Position numbers and translations under genes: made by a program. Positions 34,694 through 42,723 of a DNA stretch of 64,000 nucleotides are shown piece by piece. The first letter of the stretch is position 1; each line of letters starts with the position of its first letter. This stretch comes from DATFVJ01 sp963727015 (GTDB lineage Bacteria; Actinomycetota; Actinomycetes; Streptosporangiales; Streptosporangiaceae): positions 620,001-684,000 of the forward strand of contig CAVSEV010000005.1 of the NCBI GenBank assembly GCA_963727015.1. The letters run 5' to 3'. The notes under the pieces are model-generated. The model ran no database searches and was not told the origin of the DNA. It saw only the letters and a program-made list of their open reading frames with translations.

Positions 34694-35518
34694 TTGAGGG
34701 GAATCAGCAGAGCATCGCTTGCCGAGGTGAAGGAACATCTCGCGGCGGCCCTTTCCGGGCCGGGTGCCGCGGATGGCGCGGGCGTGACGGTCGGTGACGA
34801 ACTGTTCGCCGTGGTGCACCTTCTCGATCACGAGCATGCGCTCCGCCGTGCCCTGTCCAATCCGGCGAAGCCGGGCGGCGAGAAGGCTGCGGTGGTGGGA
34901 TCGCTGCTCACCGGCCAGGTGTCTGCAGCGACGGCAGAGCTCACCGCGGCAGCCGTTCGGCTTCGCTGGTCGAGTCCGCGCGACCTCACCGACGCGCTCG
35001 AGCAGCTCGCCGTCACGTCACTCGTCACCGCCGCTGACGCGCAGGGCAAGCTGGACGAGCTTGAGGATGAGCTTTTCCGGTTCGGCCGCATGGTGGCGGC
35101 ACAGCCTGAGCTGCGGCTCGCCCTTTCCAACCCGCTGCTGTCGCCCGAGCGCAAGCGTGACCTACTTGATTCGCTGCTCCGGGGCAAGGTCACGGACGTG
35201 ACGCTGCGGCTTATCACCGAGGCGGCGGAGCATCCTCGTGGACGTAGCCTGGAAAGCGGTATCGAGGAGTACGCGCGGCTCGCGGCCAAGCGGCGCGAAC
35301 GGCTGGTGGCCATTGTCCGGACTGCCAACGAACTCACCGCGGCGCAGCGCGGGCGGCTGGTCACCGCACTCGCTGCCACGTACGGCCACGAGGTGCATCT
35401 CAACGTGGTGCTCGACCCGCATCTCGTCGGCGGCCTCTCCGTCCAGCTGGGCGACGAGGTCATCGATGGCACTGTGGCGAGCAGGCTGGCGACCGCGCGG
35501 CGCCGGCTGGCGGGCTGA
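34694..35518 (+). CDS. atpH: ATP synthase F1 subunit delta
   Basis: Links the peripheral stalk to the top of the F1 hexamer. It has 274 residues, the typical actinobacterial length. The start is the TTG at 34694, seven bases after GGAGG, giving 'MRGISRASLAEVKEHL', which matches the family's start; the open frame upstream is not homologous. The C-terminal OSCP domain ends 'VVLDPHLVGGLSVQLGDEVI' plus 'GTVASRLATARRRLAG', fully conserved. It is followed by a 180-base repeat-filled gap before atpA. Confidence 0.93.
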   Translation: MRGISRASLAEVKEHLAAALSGPGAADGAGVTVGDELFAVVHLLDHEHALRRALSNPAKPGGEKAAVVGSLLTGQVSAATAELTAAAVRLRWSSPRDLTDALEQLAVTSLVTAADAQGKLDELEDELFRFGRMVAAQPELRLALSNPLLSPERKRDLLDSLLRGKVTDVTLRLITEAAEHPRGRSLESGIEEYARLAAKRRERLVAIVRTANELTAAQRGRLVTALAATYGHEVHLNVVLDPHLVGGLSVQLGDEVIDGTVASRLATARRRLAG

Positions 35519-35555
35519 TGTACTAACTCGAAGCGGACGCTGTCCGACTGGCGGA

Positions 35556-35690
35556 GCGAAAGCACAGAGCGAAAGCACAGAGCGAAAGCACAGAACGAAG
35601 ACACAGAACGAAGACACAGAACGAAGACACAGAACGAAGACACAGAACGAAGACACAGAACGAAGACACAGAGCGGAAGATACAGAGAGA
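35556..35690. repeat. 13-bp tandem repeat between atpH and atpA
   Basis: Three copies of ACAGAGCGAAAGC are followed by six copies of ACAGAACGAAGAC and two degenerate units, unusually purine- and adenine-rich for this genome. The block lies inside the ATP synthase operon, immediately upstream of the atpA ribosome binding site, so the mRNA carries a long unstructured A/G tract there. Confidence 0.95.
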
Positions 35691-35700
35691 TAGGGAAGAC

Positions 35701-37353
35701 ATGGCGGAGCTGACGATCCGGCCGGAGGAGATCCGTGAGGCGCTCGAGCGCTCCATAAAAGAATACGAGCCGGAAGCTGCCACCCGCGAGGAGGTCGGCA
35801 CGGTCGCTGAGTGCGGCGACGGCATCGCCAAGGTCGAGGGATTGCCCTCGGCCATGGCCAATGAGCTGCTCGAGTTTGAGGACGGCACTCGCGGGCTCGC
35901 GCTGAACTTGGACGTGCGCGAGATAGGTGTTGTCATTCTCGGCGACTTCAGCAAGATCGACGAAGGGCAGCGCGTCCGCCGCACCGGCGAGATTCTGTCG
36001 GTTCCCGTCGGCGATAGCTTTCTTGGCCGGGTTGTGGACCCGCTTGGCAGCCCGATGGACGGCCTCGGTGAGATCGGCGAGATGGAGTTGCGGCCGCTCG
36101 AGGTGCAGGCGCCCAGTGTTATTCACCGCCAGTCGGTGAGCGAGCCGCTGCAGACAGGCATCAAGGCGATCGACGCGATGACGCCTATCGGCCGGGGTCA
36201 GCGCCAGCTGATCATTGGTGACCGGCAAACGGGCAAGACCGCGCTGGCCCTCGACACGATCATTAATCAGCGGGAGAACTGGGAGTCCGGGGATCCGGCG
36301 CGACAGGTCAGGTGCATTTACGTCGCCATCGGGCAGAAGGGTTCGACGATCGCTCAGGTGCGTAGGTCTTTCGAAGACGCGGGGGCGATGGAGTTCACGA
36401 CGATCGTCGCCGCCCTGGCGTCAGACCCCTCCGGCTACAAGTACGTCGCCCCGTATACCGGCTCGGCGATCGGCCAGCACTGGATGTATGCGGGAAAGCA
36501 TGTACTGATCGTCTTTGACGACTTGTCCAAGCAGGCCGAGGCCTACCGCACCATTTCGCTGCTGCTGCGCCGCCCGCCGGGCCGTGAGGCCTATCCTGGC
36601 GATGTCTTCTACCTGCACTCGCGGCTGCTCGAACGGTGCGCGAAGCTCTCGAATGATCTGGGCGCCGGGTCGATGACCGGGCTGCCGATCGTCGAGACGA
36701 AGGGCAACGACATCTCTGCCTACATCCCGACCAACGTCATCTCGATCACCGACGGCCAGATCTTCCTGGAGACCGACCTGTTCAACGCGGGTGTCCGGCC
36801 GGCCATCAACGTCGGCGTCTCGGTCTCGAGGGTCGGCGGGAACGCCCAGATCAAGGCCATGAAGAAGGTCGCGGGAACGCTGCGCCTCGCGTTGTCGCAG
36901 TACCGGGACCTCGAAGCGTTCGCCGCGTTCGCCTCGGATCTCGACGCCGCGTCGCGTGCGCAGCTTGACCGGGGGGAACGGCTTGTCGATCTGCTCAAGC
37001 AGCCGCAGTACAGCCCGTTCCCGGTGGAGCGCGAGGTGATCTCCGTCTGGGCTGGTACCTCCGGGCAGCTGGATGACGTGCCGACCGAGGATATCCCCAG
37101 ATTCGAGGCAGAGTTCCTCGATCACCTGCAGCGGGTACGGGCGGGCATCTACGACACAATCAGGGAAACTGGGGAGCTGACAGAGGACGCCGTTGCCGCG
37201 CTCAAACAGATAATTGAAGAGTTCAAGAGGAGCTTCGAGACGAAATCAGGCGGACTGCTCGTGCGGGATGAACCCGTCGAGGCGCTCGGGGAAGAGGACG
37301 TCAGCCACGAGAAGATCACCCGCTACGTACCACCCAAGCGCGAGCAGGAGTAG
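35701..37353 (+). CDS. atpA: ATP synthase F1 subunit alpha
   Basis: Regulatory nucleotide-binding subunit of the F1 hexamer, 550 residues. Walker A 'GDRQTGKT' is at 173-180; 'VLIVFDDLSKQAEAYRTISL' is the Walker B region, and 'PGREAYPGDVFYLHSRLLER' carries the conserved segment before the arginine finger, which lies in the later 'VSVSRVGG'. A beta-barrel N-terminal domain and C-terminal helical domain are complete. ATG 35701 follows AGGGA by four bases. The C-terminus carries the charged actinobacterial extension. Confidence 0.97.
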   Translation: MAELTIRPEEIREALERSIKEYEPEAATREEVGTVAECGDGIAKVEGLPSAMANELLEFEDGTRGLALNLDVREIGVVILGDFSKIDEGQRVRRTGEILSVPVGDSFLGRVVDPLGSPMDGLGEIGEMELRPLEVQAPSVIHRQSVSEPLQTGIKAIDAMTPIGRGQRQLIIGDRQTGKTALALDTIINQRENWESGDPARQVRCIYVAIGQKGSTIAQVRRSFEDAGAMEFTTIVAALASDPSGYKYVAPYTGSAIGQHWMYAGKHVLIVFDDLSKQAEAYRTISLLLRRPPGREAYPGDVFYLHSRLLERCAKLSNDLGAGSMTGLPIVETKGNDISAYIPTNVISITDGQIFLETDLFNAGVRPAINVGVSVSRVGGNAQIKAMKKVAGTLRLALSQYRDLEAFAAFASDLDAASRAQLDRGERLVDLLKQPQYSPFPVEREVISVWAGTSGQLDDVPTEDIPRFEAEFLDHLQRVRAGIYDTIRETGELTEDAVAALKQIIEEFKRSFETKSGGLLVRDEPVEALGEEDVSHEKITRYVPPKREQE

Positions 37354-37361
37354 GCGGCGGG

Positions 37362-38273
37362 ATGGGAGCGCAGCTTCGCGCGGTCAGGCGGCGGATTCGC
37401 TCGATCAAGTCCACCGCCAAGATCACGCGTGCCCAGGAATTGATCGCCGCGTCGCGGATTGTCAGGGCGCAGCAGCGCGTGCAGGCGGCCGGCCCATATG
37501 CGCGTGAGATCACCCGGGCGGTCGAGGCCGTCGTGAGCCGATCACACTCGATCAACCATCCGCTGACGACCGAGCCAGCGAACCCGTCGCGCGCCGCGAT
37601 CCTGCTGCTTACCAGCGACCGTGGCTTCTGTGGCGGATACAACGCGAACGTGCTGCGCGAAACGCAGGCTCTTGCCGGGCTGCTGAGGGAGCAGGGCAAG
37701 GAACCTGTCACGTTCGTCGCTGGCGCTAAGGGCATCGTCTGGCACCGTTTCCGTGGCCATGAGATCGCGGCGGAATGGGATGGTTTTTCCGACAACCCGC
37801 GGCACGATCACGCCAGGCAGATCACCGCAAGGTTGCTCGAGGCGTTCAACACGCCTGCGGACGACGGCGGCGTGGACGAGATCCACCTTGTCTATACCGA
37901 GTTCGTCTCCATGCTCACCCAGACTCCGCAGGCACGCCGCATCCTGCCGATGGAGATCGAGGAGACCACCGAGCCGCCGCCAGAAGGACCGGTGCCGATA
38001 TATGAGTTCGAGCCCTCGCCTGAGGCGGTGCTCGACGCGCTGCTCCCGGCCTACGTGGAGAGCCGGTTGTACTACGCGCTGCTCGAGGCCGCGGCATCCG
38101 AGCACGCGGCGCGGCGCCGCGCGATGAAGTCTGCCACGGACAACGCCAACGACTTGGTCGATGAGCTTACGCGGGTGGCGAACCAGGCACGTCAGGGCGA
38201 GATCACCCAGGAAATCAGCGAGATCGTCGGCGGCGCTAACGCGCTCGCGGCGGCGACCGCGGCGAATGAATGA
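37362..38273 (+). CDS. atpG: ATP synthase F1 subunit gamma
   Basis: Central rotor shaft of 303 residues: N- and C-terminal helices form the coiled coil ('MGAQLRAVRRRIRSIKSTAK' and 'GEITQEISEIVGGANALAAA'), with a Rossmann-like middle domain. A 10-15 residue acidic/Pro insertion ('EIEETTEPPPEGPVPIYEFE') is in the middle region, similar to that in mycobacterial gamma. Its stop overlaps an ATG (ATGA) at 38270, and atpD begins there or at 38282. Confidence 0.96.
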   Translation: MGAQLRAVRRRIRSIKSTAKITRAQELIAASRIVRAQQRVQAAGPYAREITRAVEAVVSRSHSINHPLTTEPANPSRAAILLLTSDRGFCGGYNANVLRETQALAGLLREQGKEPVTFVAGAKGIVWHRFRGHEIAAEWDGFSDNPRHDHARQITARLLEAFNTPADDGGVDEIHLVYTEFVSMLTQTPQARRILPMEIEETTEPPPEGPVPIYEFEPSPEAVLDALLPAYVESRLYYALLEAAASEHAARRRAMKSATDNANDLVDELTRVANQARQGEITQEISEIVGGANALAAATAANE

Positions 38274-38281
38274 GAGTGACT

Positions 38282-39742
38282 ATGACAGCGACCGTCGAGA
38301 ATCCCGCCGCCGAGGGCGGCGCCCCCACAACTGCTGGGACTGGCCGTGTCGCGCGGGTCACCGGTCCCGTCGTCGACGTGGAATTCTCCGGCGACCAGAT
38401 GCCCGACATGTACAACGCGCTGCACGTCGACGTCAAGCTCGGGGATGAGCGCAGGAGGCTCACCCTGGAAGTCGCGCTGCACATCGGCGACAACATGGTG
38501 CGCGCAATTTCCATGCAGCCGACTGACGGCCTGGTCCGCGGTGCCTCGGTCGCCGACACCGGCGGTCCCATCTCGGTCCCTGTGGGCGAGGTGACCAAGG
38601 GACACGTGTTCAACGTGCTGGGCGAGCCGCTCGACGTTTCTGCCGAGTCGCTCAAGGTGACCGAGAGGTGGGGGATTCACCGGCACGCCCCTGCCTTCGA
38701 TCAGCTCGAGCCGAGAACGGAGATGTTCGTCACCGGCATCAAGGTGATCGATCTGCTGACGCCCTACGTCCGCGGCGGGAAGACCGGCCTGTTCGGTGGC
38801 GCAGGCGTCGGCAAGACCGTGCTTATCCAGGAAATGATCAACCGCGTGGCCAAGAACTTCGGCGGCGTCTCGGTGTTCGCGGGCGTGGGTGAGCGGACCC
38901 GTGAGGGCAACGACCTGCTCACCGAGATGACCGAGACCGGTGTCATCAAGGACACCGCGCTGGTGTTCGGTCAGATGGACGAGCCGCCGGGCACCCGGCT
39001 GCGGGTCGGCCTGAGCGCCTTGACCATGGCCGAGTACTTCCGCGATGAGCTTGGCCAGGACGTGCTGCTGTTCATCGACAACATCTTCCGATTCACGCAG
39101 GCCGGCTCGGAGGTATCCACGCTGCTCGGCCGGATGCCGTCGGCGGTCGGATATCAGCCGACCCTCGCCGACGAGATGGGTGAGCTGCAGGAGCGGATCA
39201 CTTCGACCCGCGGTCACTCGATCACCTCGATGCAGGCGATCTACGTGCCAGCGGACGACATCACCGACCCGGCGCCGCATACGACCTTCGCCCACCTCGA
39301 CGCCACGACCGTGCTGTCGCGGGCCATCACGGAGAAGGGCATCTATCCAGCGGTGGACCCGCTCGACTCCACGTCACGGATTCTCGACGCCAGGTACGTC
39401 GGGCAGGATCATTACGACGTCGCTCGCGAGGTGCAGCGGATCCTCCAGCGGTACGCGGAACTGCAGGACATCATCGCGATCCTCGGCGTTGACGAACTAT
39501 CGGAGGAAGATCAGATCCTGGTCAAGCGAGCGCGGCGGATCGAGCGGTTCCTCTCGCAGCCGATGTTCGTGGCCGAGCAGTTCACCGGGATACCCGGGGC
39601 CTTCGTTTCGGTCGAGGACACGATCTCCTCGTTCAAGGCGATCTGCGAGGGCAGCCACGACAGCTTGCCCGAGCAGGCGTTCTACATGTGCGGCGGCATC
39701 GAGGACGTCGAGAAGAAGGCAGAGGAGCTGAGCAAGTCGTGA
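38282..39742 (+). CDS. atpD: ATP synthase F1 subunit beta
   Basis: Catalytic subunit, 486 residues from ATG 38282 ('MTATVENPAAEGG'), or 490 from the overlapping ATG at 38270. Walker A 'GGAGVGKT' is at 172-179, followed by 'GVGERTREGNDLL' with the catalytic glutamate and 'VLLFIDNIFRFTQAGSEVS' as Walker B. The DELSEED region reads 'GVDELSEEDQILVKRARRIE', matching the gamma-contact loop. Complete and normal in all respects. Confidence 0.97.
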   Translation: MTATVENPAAEGGAPTTAGTGRVARVTGPVVDVEFSGDQMPDMYNALHVDVKLGDERRRLTLEVALHIGDNMVRAISMQPTDGLVRGASVADTGGPISVPVGEVTKGHVFNVLGEPLDVSAESLKVTERWGIHRHAPAFDQLEPRTEMFVTGIKVIDLLTPYVRGGKTGLFGGAGVGKTVLIQEMINRVAKNFGGVSVFAGVGERTREGNDLLTEMTETGVIKDTALVFGQMDEPPGTRLRVGLSALTMAEYFRDELGQDVLLFIDNIFRFTQAGSEVSTLLGRMPSAVGYQPTLADEMGELQERITSTRGHSITSMQAIYVPADDITDPAPHTTFAHLDATTVLSRAITEKGIYPAVDPLDSTSRILDARYVGQDHYDVAREVQRILQRYAELQDIIAILGVDELSEEDQILVKRARRIERFLSQPMFVAEQFTGIPGAFVSVEDTISSFKAICEGSHDSLPEQAFYMCGGIEDVEKKAEELSKS

Positions 39743-39779
39743 GGGCGCCGGCCGACGGCGCGGCTGCCGGGGTGCGGCC

Positions 39780-40172
39780 GTGACGCTACTTGTCACGCTT
39801 GTGACGCCCGAGCAGGAGATCTGGTCAGGCAACGCCAGCCGGGTGATCGCCAAGACGCTCGACGGCGACATCGGCATTTTGACCGGGCATGCGCCGGTGC
39901 TCGGGGTGCTGGCGGCGGGGAGCCTGGTGCGGATACTCGACAGCGACGGCGACAATGTGGTCGCCGCCGTCACCGGCGGGTTCCTCTCTGTGGCGGATGA
40001 CCGGATATCGGTGCTCGCGGCCCAGGCTGAACTCGGCAGCGATGTGGATGTGCAGGCGGTGCGGTCCGAGCTGGACAGGCTGCTGGCGGAATCAGGGACT
40101 GAATCTTCGGCCACCGCGGAGCCGTCCGGCGTGGAGTACGCCCGGGCGCTCCTGCGGGCAGCCGGGCAGTAA
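39780..40172 (+). CDS. atpC: ATP synthase F1 subunit epsilon
   Basis: Rotor subunit of 130 residues that couples and inhibits F1. The N-terminal beta-sandwich is intact ('LLVTLVTPEQEIWSGNASRV', 'GDIGILTGHAPVLGVL', 'AVTGGFLSVADDRISVLA'). The C-terminal part is short and Ser/Ala-rich instead of a full helical hairpin, as in several actinobacteria. GTG 39780. Last gene of the operon; a DUF2550 gene follows after 20 bases and may be co-transcribed. Confidence 0.94.
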   Translation: MTLLVTLVTPEQEIWSGNASRVIAKTLDGDIGILTGHAPVLGVLAAGSLVRILDSDGDNVVAAVTGGFLSVADDRISVLAAQAELGSDVDVQAVRSELDRLLAESGTESSATAEPSGVEYARALLRAAGQ

Positions 40173-40192
40173 GTCCGGCAAGGCCGCCAGGA

Positions 40193-40654
40193 GTGGGTGG
40201 GACACTGGCATTCGATGCGGCCGGTGTCTTCGCCGTGTTCCTTCTGCTTGCCGTGCTCGCCGGGATCGGCATCGCGCTTCGCCGGGTCATACTGGAACGC
40301 GGCGGCGGGACGGTCGAGTGCGGTCTGCGCCTGCGGGCGGCGGACGGCCGCTGGCAGGCATGGCGGCTCGGTGTGGCCCGTTATCAGCTCGATGAGCTGC
40401 GCTGGCATCAGGTCTTCGGCGTGCTGCTCCGACCTGACGTGGTGCTCGCCAGGCGAAATCTGGTCGTGGCGGCACGCAGGAGCCCCGATCCCGCGGAGGC
40501 GGTCAGCCTCGGCGGGGAGACGGTCATCATCGAGTGCAGGGAGGCACCGCGGGCCGAGCCGGTCGAGCTCGCCATGGGCGAGGATGCCTTGACCGGTTTT
40601 CTCGCCTGGCTGGAGGCGGCGCCGCCAGGTTCACATCTGGATCAGATCGCCTGA
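40193..40654 (+). CDS. DUF2550 family protein
   Basis: A 153-residue protein with one N-terminal helix ('VFAVFLLLAVLAGIGIALRR') and a soluble beta-rich domain ('GTVECGLRLRAADGRWQAWR', 'GVARYQLDELRWHQVFGVLL', 'ETVIIECR'). This is DUF2550, which regularly follows atpC in actinobacteria; its function is unknown. The GTG start is very close to its upstream GGAG, so initiation may be re-initiation from atpC. Confidence 0.88.
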   Translation: MGGTLAFDAAGVFAVFLLLAVLAGIGIALRRVILERGGGTVECGLRLRAADGRWQAWRLGVARYQLDELRWHQVFGVLLRPDVVLARRNLVVAARRSPDPAEAVSLGGETVIIECREAPRAEPVELAMGEDALTGFLAWLEAAPPGSHLDQIA

Positions 40655-40694
40655 CCAGGCCACATCTGGATCAGACGGCCGGCCGCTCAGCCGG

Positions 40695-41315
40695 TCAGCG
40701 TTCGCCTCCCGGCTTCCACAACACATCGCCCCGCTCGCTGTTTGCCTGCCGTGCCAGGATGAAAAGCAGATCCGATAGCCGGTTCAGGTAACGGGCGGTC
40801 AGCGGGTTGACCGAGTCGCCGAGCGCGCCAAGCGCCGCCCAGGTACTGCGCTCTGCCCGCCGGGTTACCGCCCGCGCCGCATGCAGGAGGGCGGCACCGG
40901 GCGTCCCGCCCGGCAGCACGAAGCTGCGGAGGACCTCGAGCTCCTCGTTGTACCGGTCGCACTCGGCTTCCAGGCCGGTGATGTACTCCTCGGTGATCCG
41001 CAAGTCGCCGCTGGTTCGGTCAGTCTGCGCGGACTCGGTGCCGCGGGGCATGATCGGCTTGCACAGGTCAGCGCCAACGTCGAAGAGCTCGTTCTGGACT
41101 CGGGTGAGTGCCGCCGCGATGCCGGGGTCGAGCTGGCCCATCGCGATGGCGGCGCCGATCGCGCAGTTCGCCTCGTCGACGTCGGCGTAAGCCGCAAGCC
41201 TGGGATCGGTCTTGGCCACCTCGCTCATGTCGCCGAGCCTGGTCATGCCGCCGTCGCCGGTGCGGGTATAGATCCGGGACAGCACGACGGGGGTGTCATT
41301 GCGGTTGCGAGCCAT
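40695..41315 (-). CDS. PduO-type cob(I)yrinic acid a,c-diamide adenosyltransferase
   Basis: Adenosylates cob(I)alamin with ATP to make coenzyme B12 for mutases such as the one encoded at 57.5 kb. It has 206 residues. The ATP-binding start 'SRIYTRTGDGGMTRLGD' and helices 'YADVDEANCAIGAAIAMG' and 'RRAERSTWAALGALGDSVNP', 'YLNRLSDLLFILAR' match the PduO family. ATG 41315 comes seven bases after a reverse-strand TAGGCT box. The longer frame is not needed. It is convergent with the DUF2550 gene. Confidence 0.95.
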   Translation of the reverse strand: MARNRNDTPVVLSRIYTRTGDGGMTRLGDMSEVAKTDPRLAAYADVDEANCAIGAAIAMGQLDPGIAAALTRVQNELFDVGADLCKPIMPRGTESAQTDRTSGDLRITEEYITGLEAECDRYNEELEVLRSFVLPGGTPGAALLHAARAVTRRAERSTWAALGALGDSVNPLTARYLNRLSDLLFILARQANSERGDVLWKPGGER

Positions 41316-41328
41316 GCCTGTCAGCCTA
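41316..41328 (-). promoter_or_regulatory. TAGGCT -10 before the adenosyltransferase
   Basis: On the minus strand TAGGCT (41323-41328) is seven bases from the ATG with no ribosome binding site between them, the same leaderless arrangement as wecA and nucS. Confidence 0.55.
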
Positions 41329-41449
41329 CGATCCGGCCCGCATGGCCAGCGACGCGGCACGGTTGAGGCATCAACAAATATCACCTGGAGTGACCAGTCT
41401 CGGTCAATGCTGCCGGAGGGCGCGTCGCTTGCGATCCCAGCTCGGGCTC

Positions 41450-41815
41450 AGGTGCTGTACAAGAAAAGTTGATCACGTTATTGAACTGGGCTATTCACAT
41501 TGTCGTCACGATGTGGCATCGTATGAACTCGAAGAGTGATCGCACGTTAGTATCACTGTTAGCAACCGGTGGTTGTAGACGAGCAGTGCAGGGACGGCAG
41601 CGACAGAGCAGAACGAGGACCTGGCCACGCGAGGAGCCCGATGTCTGGGCACCCCGGGCACTAGGCACACGAGGTCATCTACTCGGTGTCCCGGGGGGGT
41701 GCGGTGGCCTGCGTCCGGTGTCCGGCGGATTTCGGGGGCCTGCCGGACACCGGAATCTTGGGGGGGAGAGCGCGCTCCCGGCCGGACGGCCGGGAGCGCG
41801 CTCCATTTTGCTCCG
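41450..41815 (+). ncRNA. candidate non-coding RNA with two strong hairpins
   Basis: The space between two divergent genes (41316-41993) holds no supported CDS. It has an AT-richer start (about 41460-41570, including TAGTAT at 41548-41553) and ends with two hairpins: 12-base arms CCGGTGTCCGGC and complement around a 15-base loop (41715-41753), then a perfect 16-base stem around GGAC (41768-41803), followed by CATTTTG. A transcript of about 250 nt ending at the second hairpin is plausible. No known RNA family is recognised. Confidence 0.4.
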
Positions 41816-41993
41816 GACGCAAGCTCGGGTATGGCCGCGAACGCAGTGACCGCGTTGATCGCTGAAGAAACTCGCCAGATACCAGGCAGCAGCGTGAACC
41901 CCTGCCGCCGCGCGAGGCGGGCTGGCCCATGCGCTCGATACCTTGATACTGCTTGAGCAGTCCAGGTGCCCGCCGGAAGCCGGAGGCCAGGTC

Positions 41994-42554
41994 ATGCGCG
42001 AGGACCCCCAGCAACGGGCCACTGAGTTCCTCAAGGAGCTCTACGCCGCCGGCGACATCGACGCGGACCGGTTCGCCACCAGCGTCGCCGGGCTGCTGGC
42101 CGCCAAGACCGACACCGAGCTTGCCGGGGTTGTCCGGTCGCTGCCACAGCCAGTCGCCTTCACCAGCCCGGACCGGCGGCTCGCCAAGCCACGGGAGATC
42201 CACTCCGGCATAGGGCGGCTACGCCTGGCAGGACAGTGGCAGGCCGCCCGGGAAACACACCTCAGCGCAGACCTGGGCAGCGTCAGGATCGACCTCACCG
42301 AAGCCCAGTTCGACGACAACGTCATCGACCTGCACGTCTACACCGGATGGGGAAGCATCACGATCATCGTCCCCCGCGGCCTCGACGTCCAGATCACCCA
42401 CCACAGAGGCGGTGTTGACTCGCGGCTGGAACCGCCAGTGCCCGGGCTCCCGCTCATCCGGCTCGACGTGACCACCAGCATCGGCAGGGTCCGCCTCCGC
42501 CACCCCGGAACGCAGCAACGCCACAAAATATGGCCCCGCGCCATGAGACGCTGA
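41994..42554 (+). CDS. DUF1707 domain protein with LiaF-like C-terminal domain
   Basis: A 186-residue protein. The N-terminal 50 residues ('RATEFLKELYAAGDIDADRF') form the DUF1707/SHOCT-like helical motif that often tethers actinobacterial regulators or membrane proteins. The C-terminal beta-helix ('LSADLGSVRIDLTEAQFDDN', 'GWGSITIIVPRGLDVQITHH', 'SIGRVRLRHP') resembles the cell-wall-stress LiaF-like domain. There are no membrane helices. ATG 41994 has GGAGG seven bases upstream. It stands alone behind the hairpin-rich region. Confidence 0.85.
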   Translation: MREDPQQRATEFLKELYAAGDIDADRFATSVAGLLAAKTDTELAGVVRSLPQPVAFTSPDRRLAKPREIHSGIGRLRLAGQWQAARETHLSADLGSVRIDLTEAQFDDNVIDLHVYTGWGSITIIVPRGLDVQITHHRGGVDSRLEPPVPGLPLIRLDVTTSIGRVRLRHPGTQQRHKIWPRAMRR

Positions 42555-42707
42555 CAAGAAGCCGCGCCCCCGCCTCACCAGCCCAGCCAGATACGTGACC
42601 GAAATTACGGTCCATGGCACTAAGTAAAACGCCGGTTACACCCCGCCGTCTGCCAAGGCGGGGCGGCCCACCGGGCCCAGCGCCGCGCCGCCGCGCCGCG
42701 CGCGGAG

Positions 42708-42723
42708 TAGGCTTGGCCACCCT
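42708..42723 (+). promoter_or_regulatory. TAGGCT -10 before the reductase-deaminase gene
   Basis: TAGGCT followed after ten bases by GTG 42724; a leaderless or 3-nt-leader transcript would result. Confidence 0.5.

Noticed and set aside
38270..38281. ATG at 38270 as the atpD start
   Set aside because: It overlaps the atpG stop and adds only four residues; the family start agrees with ATG 38282. It is not excluded, since translational coupling could use it.
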